A DNA stretch of 64,000 nucleotides from the NCBI RefSeq assembly GCF_022201045.2, contig NC_068558.1, positions 248,001 through 312,000 of the forward strand. The letters are read 5' to 3'. This document shows positions 31,044 through 41,695 of this stretch, one piece after another. The position numbers and the translations under genes were made by a program. The first letter of the stretch is position 1; each line of letters opens with the position of its first letter. The notes below the pieces were generated by a model. The model was not told where the DNA came from. It searched no databases and saw nothing but the letters and a program-made list of their open reading frames with translations. Origin of the DNA: Citrus sinensis. Its lineage: Eukaryota; Streptophyta; Magnoliopsida; Sapindales; Rutaceae.

Positions 31044-31750
31044 TGTTGTTGTTGTTGTTGATGCTTAAATCTGCTCGTCTTTTGACCGACCAGATTCTTT
31101 CACCAACGTTTGTGTTATCAACTGTTGCTTGAACCACTAGGGTTGGAATCGCCCTCCTTTCTCTTACTAGACCTGCGTTCACCAAAAACGGATCAGAGAC
31201 GCCGGTAGTTTTGCCGGCGTAAACCCTCCGATGTCTAAGTTAGCACAAGATATTTACGGGAAAACAATGCAATTTGGATTCAAGGATGGTTTCTAATCTA
31301 TTCGAAATTTGTAAGAAAAATGCTTGATTGTAATTTGGCAGCGTTTTTCCTCTCTCAATTTTTTATTGTCCCCTATTCTTCATCGATTTCTCCTTCTTTT
31401 ATAGCCGCTGTCCCACGTTTCCATTTACCATTCCTCCCCCCTTTTACGGGTAGTGGCAGCCTCTCATGGGACTTTAACTGCTTCATTGTGGGCAAACGTG
31501 GGATTTCGCATCTCCCGCAACGGTTTTGGAAAAAGCGCAACTACCGTGATTATGTGGAATCGTGTTCCCGCTTTTGGGGGATTGATATCGGCTCGGTATA
31601 TGACTCTGGTCGGTATATTACCCTGGTCGGTACTCGTCTCTGGTTGGCTCATGTTTATCCCCGTGTCCTGCTCATACTATTTGGTTGAGGTGATCCATGC
31701 CGGGGCAGAATTAATAGCATGGCCGACCTTGTGCTTTTATTTACTTAACA
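31044..31750 (-). repeat. 3' LTR (left copy)
   Basis: Matches 41003-41695. Ends are TGTT...AACA. The left edge carries extra GTT units (31044 to about 31058) relative to the other LTR. The rest contains TTACGGGAAAACA and TGGTCGGTACTCGTCTCTGG shared with the partner. Confidence 0.9.
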
Positions 31751-31765
31751 CCAGTCCCCCAGTTT
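31751..31765 (-). promoter_or_regulatory. Polypurine tract of the retrotransposon
   Basis: Minus strand AAACTGGGGGACTGG directly abutting the 3' LTR start TGTTAAG; the expected site for plus-strand DNA priming. Confidence 0.6.
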
Positions 31766-32355
31766 CTGGTCTTAGTGAAATGAGTTAAGAGTAGAAACTG
31801 ATAGTCAAATCTTACCAACCCAGGGAGCTTTTCATCTGGTCTTCTGTTTACCGGGATAGACCTGAGGTACCACTTTCCTTCTGGGAAATTCCGACCTGAG
31901 CGTGGGCCTAAATGAGCATGTCCATTGCCTATCTGGGCTTACGCCTACTCTGGCCTCTTGTAACGGTTAGTGACGTGGCATCTCCAAACTTTTCGTATTT
32001 GAAATTTGAAACGACGGGCTATCTGTCCTCGATATCCGGTGAGTGAGCTGGCATCCTCATCACTTAAATGCTTTTATTTCCTTTTTCGTTTCAAATCCCT
32101 AAACTTAAATCATCGTCGTTTTGTTCTATTCGCTTTCTCTGTTGTGAGACAACTCCTACGAACTTCGTTCATACTCTCCGCGTCTGGGACTTCCGTTTGC
32201 AGGGTCTTTCCTCCATCACAGCGACGTTATCAGTGCCAGTCTATTCCAGGTACAACCTTTAACTTCTTCTTTGGTTGTTGTTGCTTGGGTTCTGTGTTGC
32301 CCCTTTTTGTATTCGTATACTTAGATTTATTTTGGTTTCCTTTTGGGGTTCCGAT

Positions 32356-34463
32356 ATGTCAAATCGGAGAAGGAAATTGATTGCCGATGAGAGTGACGAA
32401 GAAACAGGGGATTCAGTCCTTAACTTGTCGATACCCACTGATTTTTTACGTCCCTCTAGTAGTGTAAGGCCCTCCCATGGTAGGGATACCCTTGAGTACC
32501 CACGCCCCTTGGCTGTTTCTCCCTCCCCCGAACTAGAGCTTGTAGGGAATAGAGGTGGACCTGTGTCGGGCTCTGGTGAGAACCATAGCTTTGGTGGGGT
32601 TGGGGTCCCTGAAGGAGTTAGTGATGGTGAGGGGAGCAGTTCTGGACCGAGCAGATCTGCTAAGAAAATGAATCTTGGCCATAGAGTAGAGGCGGATTCT
32701 TACCCTATTGATTTCACAGCTTGTGCCACCACCCCCACTGATCTATTTAAGCTTCCTCTACAACATTCCCAATGAGGTTCTCCTGGTAGTTCCTGGAAAA
32801 TATGATGTCCCTAGTCGGCCTCCGAAAGGGTCTGTGACGATGCACCTGGAAAGTTTCAAATTAGGAGCTCGGCTGCCCCTTCAAAGTTATTTTGCCAGGA
32901 TACTGGGCGGTATGCACCTGGCCCCAGGTCAGCTACACCCAAATGGGTGGAGGGTTCTCTCGGCGATGTTTGTATCATGGGAGAGGTGTGGATCAGAGGA
33001 GCCCTCCCTTGTTGAAGTGAAGCATTTATACCAGTTGAGGAGTAGCCCAAAAGAAGCAGGATGGTATTATTTTATGTCGAGCTCTGCGAAGAGGAAGCCA
33101 ATCACCGGCTTCCCCTCCTCATGCAAAAATTAGAAGAACAAATTCTTCTTTGCTGGAAGAAATTGGTGTCCAGCGGCCCATTCGTTGGGTGGTGATATTT
33201 ACCTTCCAATGCATTTTGTCACCCCAGGTCGTTCATTTTTCGCCTATGTTTTATCTCCAATTGCCACTTATTGGGTTCTTTAACCTTATTTGTTTTTTCA
33301 GAATCGTGGGGTTTTATTAAGGATCTTGAAGACCGACCTTTGCTTCAGGTGGAAACTGTTCTGGTGAACGCGTCTACTTGCCAGGACCTCCTGTCGCTAA
33401 CAAACTTGGTCGGTTCGGGCTTGGTAGATATTGCTGCTGGAATGGATAACAAGATCCTCAGCGCGATGAGCAGAAAGCGTGGTCGGGTTCCAAGCAGCTC
33501 CAGCAACCTTCCTCCTCCTCCAAAGAAAGCCAGCGCCGGTTCTTCCAAGGCTCTTGTTCCTACTTTGCCCCCTCCCCCCCACGTAAGAGTGGTGGGGAGA
33601 AAACTTCCGACAAGAGTCCTGAGGTCAGCTTGCAATCTGGGGACCGATCTTCTCCTCTTCCATCTCAGGATCAAGGTGACTACCTGAGCCCGTATTAGAA
33701 AGATTATAAAAAATCGGTGGGGCCCAAGATAGTGAAGGACATCGAGAGTATGAACCTCTTCGAGTTAGCTGCTTCTGTTCAAAGGGTCTCCTTCAGGCTG
33801 GCCATCATGGTTTCGTGTTACAAGACTGGATCCGCCCGCCATGAGAGGAAACTTCAAGCTGACAATCAGGAGTTGAGGAAGAAAGTTGAATCTGCTGATC
33901 GCTCCAAGGAGAAGCTGGCCGAGCTGAACAAGCAGCTTACGGAGCTGGAGGAGAAAGTTGCGGTTGCTGAGTCCACTTCCTCCAAGCTTGAGGGTGAGTT
34001 GGGTGACCTGAAGTCCAATCTTCAGGCTACTCAAAGTGAAAGAGATACTCTGAGGACCGCCCTTGAGGGAGAGATCAAATCCCTAAGTGAACAGTTGGCT
34101 GAGGAGAAAGGCAAATCCGCTGATGTGGATGATCGGCTAGATGCTGAGTATGACTCCGGGGTTGCTTTCAGCTATAAGTGCACCATGTCTGTACTTAAGG
34201 AAGAATACCCCGAGCTCGACATGAGCAAACTGGAGGCTGGGGTGGAGAGATATATGGCTGGGGCCGGCCAGGGAGAAAAGGAGCAGGGTGAACAGGAGCA
34301 GGTGGAGGCTCCCTTGGATGGGGTGCAAGAGGGGGAAGCTGGGGGACGTGCTTTCGAAGTGGGTCAAGGGTCCATGCCTCCTCCTCCCGGTATTGCTGAT
34401 CTCCCACCTCCTGAAGCTGATGATCCTCAAGCTGCTGGAGCCGTTGACTTTCCTAATCTTTAA
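32356..34463 (+). pseudogene. Antisense gene module of Tat element (transposon-protein domain plus coiled coil)
   Basis: Lies opposite to gag-pol, between the 3' LTR and the tandem repeats. It starts MSNRRRKLIADESDEETGD (32356) with an acidic Ser/Pro-rich region. A frameshift near 32745 leads to a block with VLLVVPGKYDVPSRPPKG, LGARLPLQSYF, LAPGQLHPNGWRVLSAMF, which I recognise as the putative plant transposon-protein domain found in plant elements. A probable intron ends TTTTTTCAG at 33300. Then come SWGFIKDLEDRPLLQ, a Pro/Lys-rich linker with another frame change near 33580, and an intact 3' frame from 33717 to the stop at 34463. That frame has LFELAASVQRVSFRLA, a long coiled coil (about 33845-34135) and an acidic Gly/Pro tail. 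Function is unknown; extra and antisense frames are known in Tat elements. Present frameshifts suggest it is not translated as one protein. Confidence 0.65.
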
Positions 34464-34596
34464 GTCCATTTTTTGTATAAACTCGCCTTTGTTTTGTAAA
34501 CAATTGAACATTTATAAATTTTTAGATGCTCTCTATTGGCTTTCTTGTCTTGTTTTTGCTCATAGGTTGTTTCTGCAAAATAAATAGACAACTTAT

Positions 34597-35098
34597 CTGG
34601 TTTTGCCTGCTGGTTCCTTAGTGGACCGAGCAGGAGTAGACCTTTACTTGCCTTAGTAATTCCCGTAAAATTAGCTGCTGGTCTTTCGTTGACCGAGCAG
34701 AAACAGACACTTACTTTCCTTAGTACAATTCTCGTAAAATTAACTGCTGGTCTTTCTTTGACCGAGCAGAAACAGGCACTTACTTGCCTTAGTAAAATTC
34801 ACGTAAAATTAGCTGCTGGTTTTTCGTTGACTGAGCAGAAACAAGCACTTACTTGCCTTAGTAAAATTTTCGTAAAATTAGCTGCTGGTCTTTCGTTGAC
34901 CGAGCAGAAACAGGCACTTACTTGCCTTAGTAAAATTCTCGTAAAATTAGCTGCTGGTTTTGCGTTAACCGAGAAGAAACAGGCACTTACTTACCTTAGT
35001 AAAATTCTCGTAAAATTAGCTGCTAGTTTTGCGTTGACCGAGCAGAAACAGACACTTACTTGCCTTAGTAAAATTCTTATTAACCTCGCTAGCAGGGG
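34597..35098. repeat. 69-bp tandem repeat array in Tat element
   Basis: Six well-matched 69-bp units start at 34666, 34735, 34804, 34873, 34942 and 35011, with a diverged unit before (34597) and a partial one after. Each has CTGCTGGT, TTGACCGAGCAGAAACAG and CACTTACTTGCCTTAGTA. As 69 is divisible by 3, a 140-codon frame stays open through them (34689-35111, +), a by-product of the repeat rather than a likely gene. Arrays between pol and the 3' LTR are common in Tat elements. Confidence 0.9.
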
Positions 35099-35232
35099 GA
35101 TTTCATGCTGAATTCATCTTTATTTGAACTTTGAATGTATTACAAAAATACAGGATATATATATGCGCAACAAGCCATCATGCAGTTAACAGAAATAACT
35201 TATCAAAATGAGGATTTAGTATAGCACTTTGC

Positions 35233-36464
35233 TTACTTGAAATACTTCTTCAAGTGCTCAGCGTTCCACAACCTCTTCACGTCTCGTCCATCTTGGTACG
35301 CTAACTTATAAGCTCCTGGTCCAGTGGCCCGTATCACCCTGTAAGGGCCTTCCCATTTCGGGCCAAGAGCGCCATGGTTGGGATCCCTGGTGTTTTGGTT
35401 CACATTCCTAAGTACCCAATCTCCTGCTTGGAACTGCCTCACGCGCACATTCTTGTTGTAATAACGCATGACCCTTTGCTGACACTGGGTACTTTCTGCG
35501 AGGCCCCTTCCATTTTCTCCTCAAGCAGGTCCAGGCTTAAGCAGATCTGCTCGTCGTTTTGCTCCTCAGCGAAATATTCTGTTTGATGTGTCCCCACTCC
35601 AATTTTTGCTGGAACTACCGCCTCATGACCAAAAGTTAAAGCGAACGGGGTTTCCCCTGTGGCGGTTTTATGAGTAGTCTGGTAGGCCCATAATACTCCT
35701 GGTAGTTCGTCAACCCAAGCTCCCTTCTTCTCTCCCAATCTAGTTTTCAAGAGCTTTTTTATCACTTTGTTAGCTGCTTCGACTTGTCCGTTTGCCTGGG
35801 AGTGTGCGGGGGTGCAAAACTTCAGGTCCACCCCCAAATTTCGGTAAAATTCCCTAAAGTTGCTGTTGTCAAACTGCCTCCCATTGTCTGTAATGATGGC
35901 ATAGGGGATCCCGTATCTGCAGATGATATTCTTCCAAATAAAATCTGTTGTCTTTCTCTCCGTGATTTGGCTGAGGACTCCCACTTCTACCCACTTTGTG
36001 AAGTAATCTATTACCACAATTGCATGTGTCGCTGCTCCTCGGCCTTTAGGTAACGGACCAATCAAGTCGATTCCCCATTGAGCGAAAGGCCACGGGGATG
36101 CCATAGTGGTCAGTTTTTTTGGGGTTTGTGCAGGAATCTCAGAGAAGCTTTGGCAGGTTTTACAGTTCCTTGCCATTCTTTTCACATCCTGGTGCATGGT
36201 CGGCCAGAAGTATCCCTGGCGGAGTGCCTTGAAGGCTAAAGTTCTTGCTCCCAAGTGATTGCCGCATATTCCTTCATGAATCTCCCTCAGTACATAATCT
36301 GCCTCCTCCTCATCTAAACACCTTAAAAGGGGCAAGGTGAACGCTCGGCGGTACAGCACTTCGTCTAGTAACGTGTACCTCGCTGCTCGGCATTTTAATT
36401 TTCTTGCTTGCCTTTTGTCCTCCGGTAAAACTCTATCGCGGACATATGCACGAATCAGGTCCAT
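35233..36464 (-). pseudogene. Retrotransposon integrase region
   Basis: Zinc-binding HHCC box: HEGICGNHLGARTL, then CKTCQ. DDE core: IDLIGPLPKG, VIDYFTKWVE, ITDNGRQFDN and SQANGQVEAANKVIKKLL. The C-terminal part (MRYYNKNVRVRQFQAGDWVL, then KWEGPYRVI, AEHLKKYFK) sits in a different frame, so a one-base-type frameshift lies near 35500. A TAG stop at 36465-36467 separates it from the upstream RNase H frame. The domain would join element cDNA to host DNA. Confidence 0.9.
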
Positions 36465-36935
36465 CTAGGATTCTCCAGTGCTTACTCTCATCACTTTTAC
36501 TTCCTCCCCTATACTGGGCAAGGTCCGTACTTCTAGTGGGACCGACTTAGGTAATTTCGGATTTGCCGTTGCAGCCATTCTAGCCAACATATCAGCTCGG
36601 TAATTTTCATTCCAGGATATCTGCTTCACCTCTACCTTATTGAAGAGTTCAAACATTTGCTTCGCCTTCTTCAAATAAAGTCCCAATTTCTCTTCCCTTA
36701 CTTGGAATTGATTGCTGAGCTGGTTACATACTAGCTGGGAATCTGCTCGGATTTCTACTCTTTCTGCCTGTAGTGCATGTGCAAGACCGAGCCCAGTAAT
36801 GAAGGCCTCATATTCAGCTTGGTTGTTCGTTAGCTGGAAATCAAACTTTACAGCATAGGATACCTCGACACTTTCTGGGCTTCGTATTATAACTCCTGCC
36901 CCGGATCCATGTTCACCACGTGATCCATCAACCAT
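36465..36935 (-). pseudogene. Second, archaeal-type RNase H of Tat element
   Basis: VDGSRGEHGSGAGVII supplies the first Asp, NNQAEYEAF the Glu, IRADSQLVCNQL the second Asp, and NENYRADMLA the last Asp. This is the RNase HI pattern acquired secondarily by the Tat clade, located between the native RT-RNase H and integrase. The upstream link to RT is broken by a frame change near 36945 and the downstream link by one TAG codon. Confidence 0.8.
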
Positions 36936-37060
36936 TATCAGCCATACCCCCTTTTATCCTCCTACTCTGCTGGTTGTCCCTCTTGGACCTCTTCCCCTGG
37001 TTCCACACAGTTAACCATAAAATCAGCCAGGGCTTGGGCCTTGATTGCTCCCCGGGGCCT

Positions 37061-38142
37061 TTAGGATAGGTCGAATTCGCTCAGTTCCACCGACCACTTT
37101 ACTAACCGCCCTGATGCATCTGGTTTTTGGAGCATTTGCCGAAGAGGCTGGTTAGTCATCACAATTATCGGGTGGGCCTGAAAATATGGTCGTAGTTTCC
37201 ATGCTGCTGTTATTAACGACAGTGCCCATTTCTCCATCAATTGGTACCTAGTTTCTGCGTCTACCAAGGCTTTACTAGTGTAATACACGGGGTGTTGCTT
37301 CCCTTCTTCTTCTCGAACTAACACTGAGCTGGTAGCCCATTTTAAGATTGCCAAGTACAAAAACAGCTGGTCACCTTCCCTCGGAGTTGATAGTAACGGG
37401 ACATGGGCCAGATACTCCTTCAGCTGCCCAAACGCCTCCTCACATTCTGATGTCCACTCCATCTTCCTCCCTTTCTTTATGGTTTGGAAGAAAGGGTGGT
37501 ATTTATCTATGGCCCGCGAGATGAATCGATTCAATGTTGCCACTTTCCCTATAAGGCTCTGCACCTCCTTAACTGTTCGGGGGGATCTCATTTCTGTTAC
37601 TGCCCGTATTTTCTCCGGGTTGGCCTCGATCCCTCGGTGGCTCACTAGGAATCCCAAAAATTTACCCGAGTTGACCCCAAAAGCACATTTCTCCGGGTTT
37701 AGCTTCATTTCATACTTCCTCAGTAATTCAAAGGTTTCTTCCAAGTGTTTCACGTGATCCCTCGGTTCTCTGGACTTTGTGATCATATCGTCCACATATA
37801 CCTCCATAGTATGACCGATCAGGGGCTTGAAGATCTTGTTTACCAACCTTTGATAGGTAGCTCCTGCAATTTTCAGGCCAAAAGGCATCACCTTGTAGCA
37901 AACAAACCCATGTTTGTTATAAAGGTGGTGTTTTTCTCATCCTGCTCATCTATGGGTATTTGGTTATATCCTAAAAAGGCATCCATGAAACCGAGCAGAC
38001 TGTGACCCGCTGTTGAGTCAATAAATTGGTCTATCTTTGGTAGGGAAAAATTGTCCTTCAGGCATGCCTTATTAAGATCTGTGAAATCCACACACATTCT
38101 CCATTTTCCGTTGGCCTTATTTACCAGTACTACATTGAAAAT
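37061..38142 (-). pseudogene. Reverse transcriptase and native RNase H region
   Basis: RT motifs MCVDFTDLNKAC, LLGFMDAFLGYNQI, MMPFGLKIAGATYQRLVN and the catalytic YVDDM are readable, then LNPEKCAFGV and GKFLGFLVSHRGIEANP. A native RNase H follows (LYLAILKWATSSVL, then YYTSKALVDAETRYQ). The frame changes near 37890 and a TAG stop at 38143 cuts it from the protease side. Confidence 0.9.
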
Positions 38143-39264
38143 CTACTCCGGGTACCTGCCCTCCCTTATAAACCCTGCTTTCGACAGCTTCTCCACCTCG
38201 GCGTTTATGGCCTCGTACCTTTCTTGGTTAAAACATCTCCTCTTCTGTCTCACCGGCCTCGCCCCCTTCTTGATTGCCAACTTGTGGCAAGCTACCCCGC
38301 GATCAATTCCTAGCATATCCTCGTGAGACCAGGCGAATATATATGCATGAGACTGTAGGCAATTTACCAACTCGCCTTTTACTGCCCCAACCAATCCTGA
38401 TCCGATCTTCACCACTCTGCTCGGGTTGCTTTTGCTTACCGCAACTTCTTTCAGTTTCTTAACAGGCTCTTGGCGGCCTTTTTTAGACTCTCCTCGATTA
38501 TCTAGAGAAGTAACATGTAGTGTCTCATTGGCCGTTGTAGCGTAACAACTCCTTGCCATCCTCTGGTCGCCTTTTACTACGCCGACCACTTTATTTACTC
38601 CGTATTTTAGCACTAGATAATGCGTAGATACAACGCATTGGCTTATCCTCATGAATGGTCTCCATAGTATCATCTGATAAGGGCTTCTTTCCTCTACCAC
38701 GATAAAATCCAGCATCATCGTTCTTTCAAACGGCTTTGTCCCCACAGTAATTGGAAGTTCAATGATCCCCATGGGAGTTAGCCGTCCCCCTCCAAATCCC
38801 TTTAAGGATGTATTTGTCCGTTCCAATTTTAAGTCAACAATTCCCATATCATCTAGGGCCGACTTAAACAAGATGTCAACCGAGCTGCCCGTGTCTACCA
38901 GTATTCGTCGCAATTCTGTACCAGCCACCATTGTCTTAATTACCAGTGCATCCTCATGGGGATATAAGATACCCTTTTCATCGTCATCTGTCCACATTAT
39001 GGGAACTTGCCGCAATTTTGCCTTCTTGGCTGCTGGCAAATTGAAAAGCACTTCTTTACTAGTCATAGCGTATCTCCCGTAGTTCTTCCGTGCTCTATTC
39101 GAATCCCTGGCCAATGTTGGCCCTCCTGCTATCACACGGATGATCGGCTGTTCACGTTCCAGACCTCTCTCAACTCCTTCATCCCGCGTGTACTGTGATT
39201 CAATAACAGGGGACATTCCATCTACATATTCATCCAAGTATCGGTTCCTCACTAAATCCTCCAC
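38143..39264 (-). pseudogene. Retrotransposon protease and RT N-terminus
   Basis: A 373-codon open stretch contains the aspartic protease motif LVDTGSSVDILF with flanking MVAGTELRRI and GFGGGRLTPMGI, and near its end KKGARPVRQKRR and YEAINAEVEKLSKAGFIRE, the entry into RT. It is bounded by in-frame TAA (39265) and TAG (38143), consistent with decay of one gag-pol frame. Confidence 0.9.
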
Positions 39265-40923
39265 TTAAATCTTCAGGTCACGACATTGGCTGATAGTGTG
39301 ACCATGAGTGTCGTGGAATTTACAAAATCTGCTATTATCCCGTCGGTGAGCCGGTTTTGTTATAGGGGCTGGAGGGTACAACAAACCCCGTCCTTCGATC
39401 CTCTCATATAATTCTTCCATAGAGATCTTCAATGGAGTGTACTGTCTATATGCCAAGCTCTGGTCTATCAGCTGAACTGCTCAGCTATTCTGAATGCCAT
39501 CTCGGGCTGGTATAGTCGCTAGCTAATCTGGTCGCCCAGCCCTGGAACCATTTGCATGTAACGCTCTGGGACTGCTGTGATAAGGGTGGGCAGCCATCTA
39601 CCTGAATTCTCGTTGCCGCTCCGGGAACGAGGTGCGTGGAGGTTGGGCTCGGCTGGGTTGGAACTGTTGTGGTCTCTGAGCTACGGGGTAAGGGCGGGAT
39701 CAAGTTGATATTCCGCCCATAACTGAGGATTCCCCAGCTCGCTTTCCCGATCCACTCCCGTTTGGGGCTCTCCGTTCTCTTCGCCTCAGCTCTTCCAGCT
39801 GTTCACCTTTTATCTTTGCCGATTTCTCCTCTTCGATCTCTATATCTCGCCTCGCCTGTTCGTTCCCCGCCAAATAATTCTGCATTAGGGGGCTTCTTAA
39901 GTTATACCACAATCGGCCGATTTTTACACCTTCTTTTAATCCCTTCAACACCTGTGGGTGATTAAAAGCTCTCAAATCTAGCACGACCCGGTGATATCGC
40001 TTTACAAAATCCCGGAGGGACTCATGCTCCTCTTGTTTCATCCCCATCAGTTCCATCATGTCGTCCTCTGGGGCTACCGCTCCTCGGAACTGTTCGGCCA
40101 ACTCTTGGCACATCTGCTCGTACCCCTTTATACCTCCTCGGGGCAGCTTGCGGTACCATTCTCGGGCTCGCCCCTCGAGTGTCAATGGGAACACCCTGCA
40201 CCTCTGAGCTGGTGTCAACCCCTACACCCCCGTCATGTCGTTGAAACGCTCAATATACACCAGCGGGTCACTTCGACCGGAGTATTTGAGGTCGGGGAAG
40301 CGGAAATCTCTTGGGATTACTGTACTCATGATCTCGGTTGATAACAGAGATTCTTCATCCAGCATTATCCTCCAGCTCGGGGGCTTTCTCTTGCCCTGTA
40401 TCTCCTCCATCACCTGCGCCAGTCTGCGCACCTCCCCCTCCAATTCTACCGCACGGTCAGGATTACGTGTAGCTATTTGGTCTCGTTCTAACTCGGCATT
40501 GCGCAACCGCTATCTGAGCTCTCCTTTATCAACACTGCCCCCTCGGCCATTGACTTCCAGTACCCGTCCAGGGAGAGGTTGGTCCCTCCCTTCATCTATT
40601 CGTCCTCCTGAAACCCGACCAGTGCTTCCGTGGGGATACACCCCATTAGGTTGGTCTGTCGGCGGAGGGATTTCCTCGACTCTACGCCTCCGGAGGCTGG
40701 GTTCTACTCCAACATCATTTCTTCCCACGGGGGTTTCACAATCCCTTCTCCGCTCGTCCCTCAGCTCGTGCAGTATGGTCGCGAGAGTCTCCATTTGCTT
40801 CTCCATCCGCTCTAATCGATCTTGCATCATCCTCTCCCGGGCTTCATTTGCAATTTCTCGAAGAGTGATTGTCTCCCCAGCTTCGTTATCCTCCCTCGAA
40901 GCGTCCTTCCTTGACACCTTCAT
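39265..40923 (-). pseudogene. Retrotransposon gag region with several stops
   Basis: Begins MKVSRKDASREDNEAG near 40923. It contains a retrotransposon gag block (FPLTLEGRAREWYRKLPRGG, then LAEQFRGAVAPEDD, ESLRDFVKRYHRVVLDL) and a nucleocapsid-like cysteine/histidine knuckle (FCKFHDTHGHTISQC) near 39310. In-frame stops lie at about 40507, 40219, 39700, 39617, 39520, 39480 and 39265. Most look like single C-to-T or G-to-A changes. Confidence 0.85.
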
Positions 40924-40983
40924 GTCTATCGTTCGCTGTTTCTCCGGTAACTACTAATTCGGTGGTAGCTTTTTATCCAGCTC

Positions 40984-41000
40984 CTCACAGACGGCGCCAA
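40984..41000 (-). promoter_or_regulatory. Primer binding site
   Basis: Minus strand TGGCGCCGTCTGTGAGG starts three bases after the 5' LTR end (CATCAACA). TGG-initiated sequence at this place is the expected tRNA 3'-end complement. The tRNA species was not assigned. Confidence 0.7.
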
Positions 41001-41002
41001 AA

Positions 41003-41695
41003 TGTTGATGCTTAAATCTGCTCGCCTTTTGACCGACCAGATTCTTTCACCAACGTTTGTGTTATCAACTGTTGCTTGAACCACTGGGGTTGGAATCGCC
41101 CTCCTTTCTCTTACTAGACCTGCGTTCACCAAAAATGGATCAGAGACGCCGGTGGTTTTGCCGGCGTAAACCCTCCGATGCCTAAGTTAGCACAATGTAT
41201 TTACGGGAAAACAGTGCAATTTGGATTCAAGGATAGTTTCTAATCTATTCGAAATTTGTAAGAAAAAGGCCTGATTGCAATTTGGCAGCGTTTTTCCTCT
41301 CTCAATTTTTTATTGTCCCCTCTTCTTCATCGATTTCTCTTTTTATAGCCGCTGTCCCACGTTTCCATTTACCCTTCCTCCCCCCTTTTGCGGGTAGTGG
41401 CAGCCTCTCATAGGACTTTAACTGCTTCATTGTGGGCAAACGTGGGATCTTGCGTCTCCCGCAACGGTTCTGGGAAAAGCGCAACTACCGTGATTCTGTG
41501 GAATCGTGTTCCCGCTTTTTGGGGGATTGATATCGGCTCGGTAAATGACTCTAGTCGGTATATTACCCTGGTCGGTACTCGTCTCTGGTTGGCTCATGTT
41601 TATCCCCGTGTCTTGCTCGTACTATTTGGCTGAGGTGATCCATGCCGAGGCAGAATTAATAGCATGGCCGACCTTGTGCTTTTATTTACTTAACA
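41003..41695 (-). repeat. 5' LTR (right copy)
   Basis: 693 bp, partner of the left LTR, bounded by TGTT and AACA. Sense transcription runs leftward. Small indels relative to the left copy occur near 41340 and 41520. Confidence 0.9.

Larger units (their letters stand above)
31044..41695 (-). mobile_element. Tat-lineage Ty3/gypsy LTR retrotransposon, degraded
   Basis: About 10.65 kb, sense on the minus strand: LTR (41695-41003), primer site, gag, protease, RT, RNase H, second RNase H, integrase, 69-bp tandem repeats, antisense gene module, polypurine tract, LTR (31750-31044). Domain order PR-RT-RNH-INT is Ty3/gypsy. The extra archaeal-type RNase H before integrase and the opposite-strand frames mark the Tat clade (Ogre/Retand relatives). 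The 5-bp target duplication is ATTAT at 31039-31043 and 41696-41700. The LTRs differ at roughly 25-30 of 690 positions by eye, about 4 percent, so insertion is fairly young. Several in-frame stops in gag and pol plus frameshifts make it non-autonomous. Confidence 0.92.

Noticed and set aside
34689-35111. 140-codon repetitive frame as a real protein
   Set aside because: It is produced by a 69-bp tandem repeat whose length is divisible by three; no sign of a domain or a start context.
40235-40957. A 240-codon plus-strand frame across the gag region
   Set aside because: It is the antisense shadow of gag on the minus strand, which has clear gag motifs; the plus-strand translation shows only Ser/Pro/Arg-rich composition.
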